Shown piece by piece: positions 13,747 through 16,058 of a stretch of 16,058 bases of DNA. Origin of the DNA: Desulfovibrio sp. (GTDB lineage: Bacteria; Desulfobacterota; Desulfovibrionia; Desulfovibrionales; Desulfovibrionaceae); contig JAQVZK010000012.1 of the NCBI GenBank assembly GCA_028708195.1, positions 1-16,058 on the forward strand, in the 5' to 3' direction. Under the pieces are notes generated by a model that saw only the letters and a program-made list of their open reading frames with translations, was not told the origin of the DNA and did no database searches. The position numbers were made by a program, and so were the translations under genes. Each line of letters opens with the position of its first letter. The stretch's first letter is position 1.

Positions 13747-16058
13747 TCAATTCTCCATGAGCAGATATTCGCTCAATATAACCTTGAGGCCGAAGCCGGG
13801 AAAGTTCACCTGCACCTTTTCTGGCGAGAGGTGCCTGATAATTTTTCCACGTCCAAAGATGCGGTGGCTGCAGTAGCAAAGCTGCCCCTGCGCGGCGGCG
13901 TCGCCCTTGGTTTTTCCGTCAGATCCGCCAGACCCGCCAAAGCCGCCAAAACTTTCGCCTGGTGCGGTTTCATTGGCGGCGGCAGCGTGAGCAGCGGGCG
14001 CAAAGCCGCGCTGTTGGGTGAAGTTCTGGCCCGGCGAGGTACTTTGCTGCGGCGAGGGCAACTGGCAGTCATCGTAGGCGGCATGGTCGGGTGTGGTCTG
14101 GGGCCGGGCCTGAAACCGGGCCTGATATGTGGAAGAGTAGCTGGGCTGGGCAGAGCCGGAGCTTCCCGCCGCACGATGCGAAAGCACACCGCCAAAGGCC
14201 TCCACCCATTCTTCCACAAGGCCAGGGGCCAGTTCGCGCACAAAGGGGCTCTGGTTCACGTGCTGGCTGCCGCGCTCTGCCCGATTGTACAGCGAGGCCG
14301 GGGCGTAGAGGTCGAGATTCTGGCGGGCGCGGGTGCAGGCCACGTACATGAGGCGGCGTTCTTCTTCAAAGTCTTCTGGCCGGGCCAGGGCGTGGCGCGA
14401 GGGAAAGCGGTCCTCAACAAGATCAATGATGCACACGGCGTTCCATTCAAGCCCCTTGGCCGAATGCACGGTGGAAAGGGTGATCTTGCCTTCGGTATCG
14501 TTTTCGTCCTCTTCGGGCGATTCCAGCGCCAGATCGGCCAGAAAAAGATCCAGATGAATGTAGCCCGAAGCCATCTGTATGATTTCTTCAAGGCCCTGCT
14601 GACGGCGGGGCCAGTCCTCGGGGTAGAGGACTTCCAGGCGCGGGCGGTAGTGCTCGAGCACGGCGGCCAGTGTGGACGAAGGCGCCATGGGGCGCGTGCG
14701 CAGGTCATTGATAAAGCGCATGTCTTCCAGAAAGCCGGTGTGGCGGCCAAAGGCTTTTTCTGTGGCGGCAGCGTCGCCGCTGCAGGCGACGGCATAGAGC
14801 TTTTCCACCGTCTTGGGGCCGATGCCGCTGTGCTGGGCGGCCACGCGGGCAAAGGCGGGCAAGTCCAGCGGGTTGATCAGCAGGCGGGCGTAGGCCATGA
14901 CGTCCTTGACGTGGGCAGCCTCGGTATAGCGCAGGCCGCCGTATTTGCGAAAGCCAATACCAGCCTGATTGAGCGCCATTTCAAGGTTGTAGGAATGGAA
15001 GCCAGCGCGAAAGAGCACCGCGATTTCGTGGGGCATGTGGTCACGCAGCAGTTCTTCGACACGGCGCACCACAATCTTGGCCTGGCTGGCGTCGCTCAGG
15101 GGCGTGACCAGACGCACCGGGTCGCCGCCTTCCTTGCGGGTAAAGAGATTTTTGTGAAAGGACTCCGCCGCGTGGGCCAGCAGGCTGTTGGCCACATCCA
15201 GTACGGGCCTGGTTGAGCGGTAGTTTTCTTCCAGCCGGATGACCGTGGTGCCCGGAAAAAAATTTGGGAAATCCAGAATGTTGCGAACATTGGCCCCACG
15301 GAAGGCGTAGATGGACTGCGCCTCGTCGCCCACGGCCATGACATTGCCGGGGGGGCCGTCCTCCGGCCCGGCCAAAAGGCGCACTATGCGGGCCTGCACG
15401 AGGTTGGTGTCCTGGTATTCGTCCACAAGAATATGGCTGAAGCGCTGGCGCAGGTTGGCGGCGGCCATTGCGTTGGTGCGCAGCAGGGTTTCAAGTTCAA
15501 AAAGCAGGTCGTCATAGTCCATGAGACCTTTTTCGCGCCGGTAGGCATTGTAGGCATCGCCCAGGCGGGTCAGGCTGTCGGCGTGGGGCAGCAGGTGGAA
15601 GGCCTCGCGCCTGAGCACCTCGTCCAGCGGCAGTTCCTTGTTGCGGGCCTTGCTCAGCAGCCCCACAATGCTCTGGGTTTTGGGAAACGACCTGTCGCCC
15701 TTGCCAAGCTTGAGCTGATCCTTGCAGTATTTGACCGCCTCGTTGATGTCGGCGGAATCCATGACTGTAAAGGGCCTGTCCCCAAGCCATTCAGGCTTCC
15801 AGCGCCTGAGCGCCCCAAAGCCAAAGGCGTGGAAGGTGCCGCCCTGCACGCCCGCAAGCCCCTGATTGAGCAACAGCCCCGCGCGGTGCAACATCTCCTG
15901 CGCGGCCTTGCGGGTAAAGGTGAGCAGGAGCATGGCGTCAGGATCCACGCCGTGCTCTGCCAGCCATGCCAGACGGTAGACGATGGTGCGGGTTTTGCCG
16001 CTGCCTGCGCCTGCCACAACCAGCACCGGGCCGTCGCCGCAGGTGGCTGCCTCGTACT
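13747..16058 (-). CDS. UvrD/Rep/PcrA-type superfamily 1 DNA helicase, 5' end outside the window
   Basis: The frame is open to the right edge, giving 769 visible residues that begin about ten residues before the Walker A motif, so only the short N-terminus is missing. An SF1A 3'-5' helicase is shown by motif I AGAGSGKT, Ia LLLTFTRKAAQEM, II DEYQD (near visible residue 212), III VGDEAQSIYAFRG, IV RLEENYRSTRPV, V LSTVHSAKGLEW and VI MYVACTRARQ. After the core, about 105 residues (visible 620-725) are low-complexity Gln, Ser, Pro, Ala and Gly. The last 45 (SHRIFGRGKII, then VQVNFPGFGLKVIL) resemble the C-terminal Tudor-like domain of PcrA/UvrD, which contacts RNA polymerase. The likely role is repair or removal of blocks. 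It is the first visible gene of the thiL operon. Confidence 0.95.
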   Translation of the reverse strand, partial: YEAATCGDGPVLVVAGAGSGKTRTIVYRLAWLAEHGVDPDAMLLLTFTRKAAQEMLHRAGLLLNQGLAGVQGGTFHAFGFGALRRWKPEWLGDRPFTVMDSADINEAVKYCKDQLKLGKGDRSFPKTQSIVGLLSKARNKELPLDEVLRREAFHLLPHADSLTRLGDAYNAYRREKGLMDYDDLLFELETLLRTNAMAAANLRQRFSHILVDEYQDTNLVQARIVRLLAGPEDGPPGNVMAVGDEAQSIYAFRGANVRNILDFPNFFPGTTVIRLEENYRSTRPVLDVANSLLAHAAESFHKNLFTRKEGGDPVRLVTPLSDASQAKIVVRRVEELLRDHMPHEIAVLFRAGFHSYNLEMALNQAGIGFRKYGGLRYTEAAHVKDVMAYARLLINPLDLPAFARVAAQHSGIGPKTVEKLYAVACSGDAAATEKAFGRHTGFLEDMRFINDLRTRPMAPSSTLAAVLEHYRPRLEVLYPEDWPRRQQGLEEIIQMASGYIHLDLFLADLALESPEEDENDTEGKITLSTVHSAKGLEWNAVCIIDLVEDRFPSRHALARPEDFEEERRLMYVACTRARQNLDLYAPASLYNRAERGSQHVNQSPFVRELAPGLVEEWVEAFGGVLSHRAAGSSGSAQPSYSSTYQARFQARPQTTPDHAAYDDCQLPSPQQSTSPGQNFTQQRGFAPAAHAAAANETAPGESFGGFGGSGGSDGKTKGDAAAQGQLCYCSHRIFGRGKIIRHLSPEKVQVNFPGFGLKVILSEYLLMEN

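Noticed and set aside
13561..15216. A 551-codon open frame on the plus strand across thiL and the helicase gene
   Set aside because: It lies antisense to two genes with complete motifs, its translation has no recognisable domain and there is no ribosome site. It reflects GC-rich codon bias.

Overview
The window looks like a chromosomal segment of a Gram-negative, high-GC bacterium, most plausibly a sulfate reducer of the Desulfovibrio group. This is an inference from gene content and base composition: a type I secretion locus, a periplasmic pair resembling the nickel-uptake accessory proteins NikK/NikL, and a MutY with an unusual Fe-S spacing. No rRNA, tRNA, CRISPR array or insertion sequence was seen, and no gene-free stretch exceeds 300 bases.

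Left part (1-5993, all minus strand). A compact type I secretion operon is transcribed right to left: an LapB/LssB-type ABC exporter with a degenerate C39-like domain, an HlyD-family membrane fusion protein overlapping it by 4 bases, and, 15 bases further, the N-terminal 772 codons of a giant VCBS-repeat adhesin that runs off the left edge. The adhesin is presumably the exporter's substrate. The outer-membrane TolC-like partner is not in the window. An AT-rich 93-base gap upstream carries a candidate promoter.

Middle part (6087-9420). mutY (minus) is divergent from a cytosolic cyclophilin (ppiB, plus), whose well-formed sigma70-type promoter lies against the annotated mutY start. Two further plus-strand single genes follow: a DinB-like four-helix protein with a perfect inverted repeat just upstream, and a leaderless YceI-family protein. 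A perfect 16-bp hairpin closes this convergent junction.

Right-middle part (9601-10911, minus). A two-gene operon encodes an exported DUF4198 protein and an exported, C-terminally anchored small protein. Both are predicted to expose a histidine at or near the mature N-terminus. The promoter is overlapped by an inverted repeat (GTGTTAC, 15 bases, GCTACAC) similar to what I recall of the Desulfovibrio NikR site, so nickel-responsive control is a testable idea.

Right part (11139-16058, minus). Four tightly packed genes form one apparent operon: a UvrD/Rep-type helicase (5' end outside the window), thiL, a family-2 glycosyltransferase and a class II aldolase, with junctions of 1 base, 1 base and a 4-base overlap. 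A long hairpin follows the aldolase gene.

No clearly new defence or mobile system was found. The best leads are the putative metal-regulated orphan NikK/NikL-like pair with its operator, the adhesin with its dedicated exporter, and the MutY that carries an intact Nudix box.
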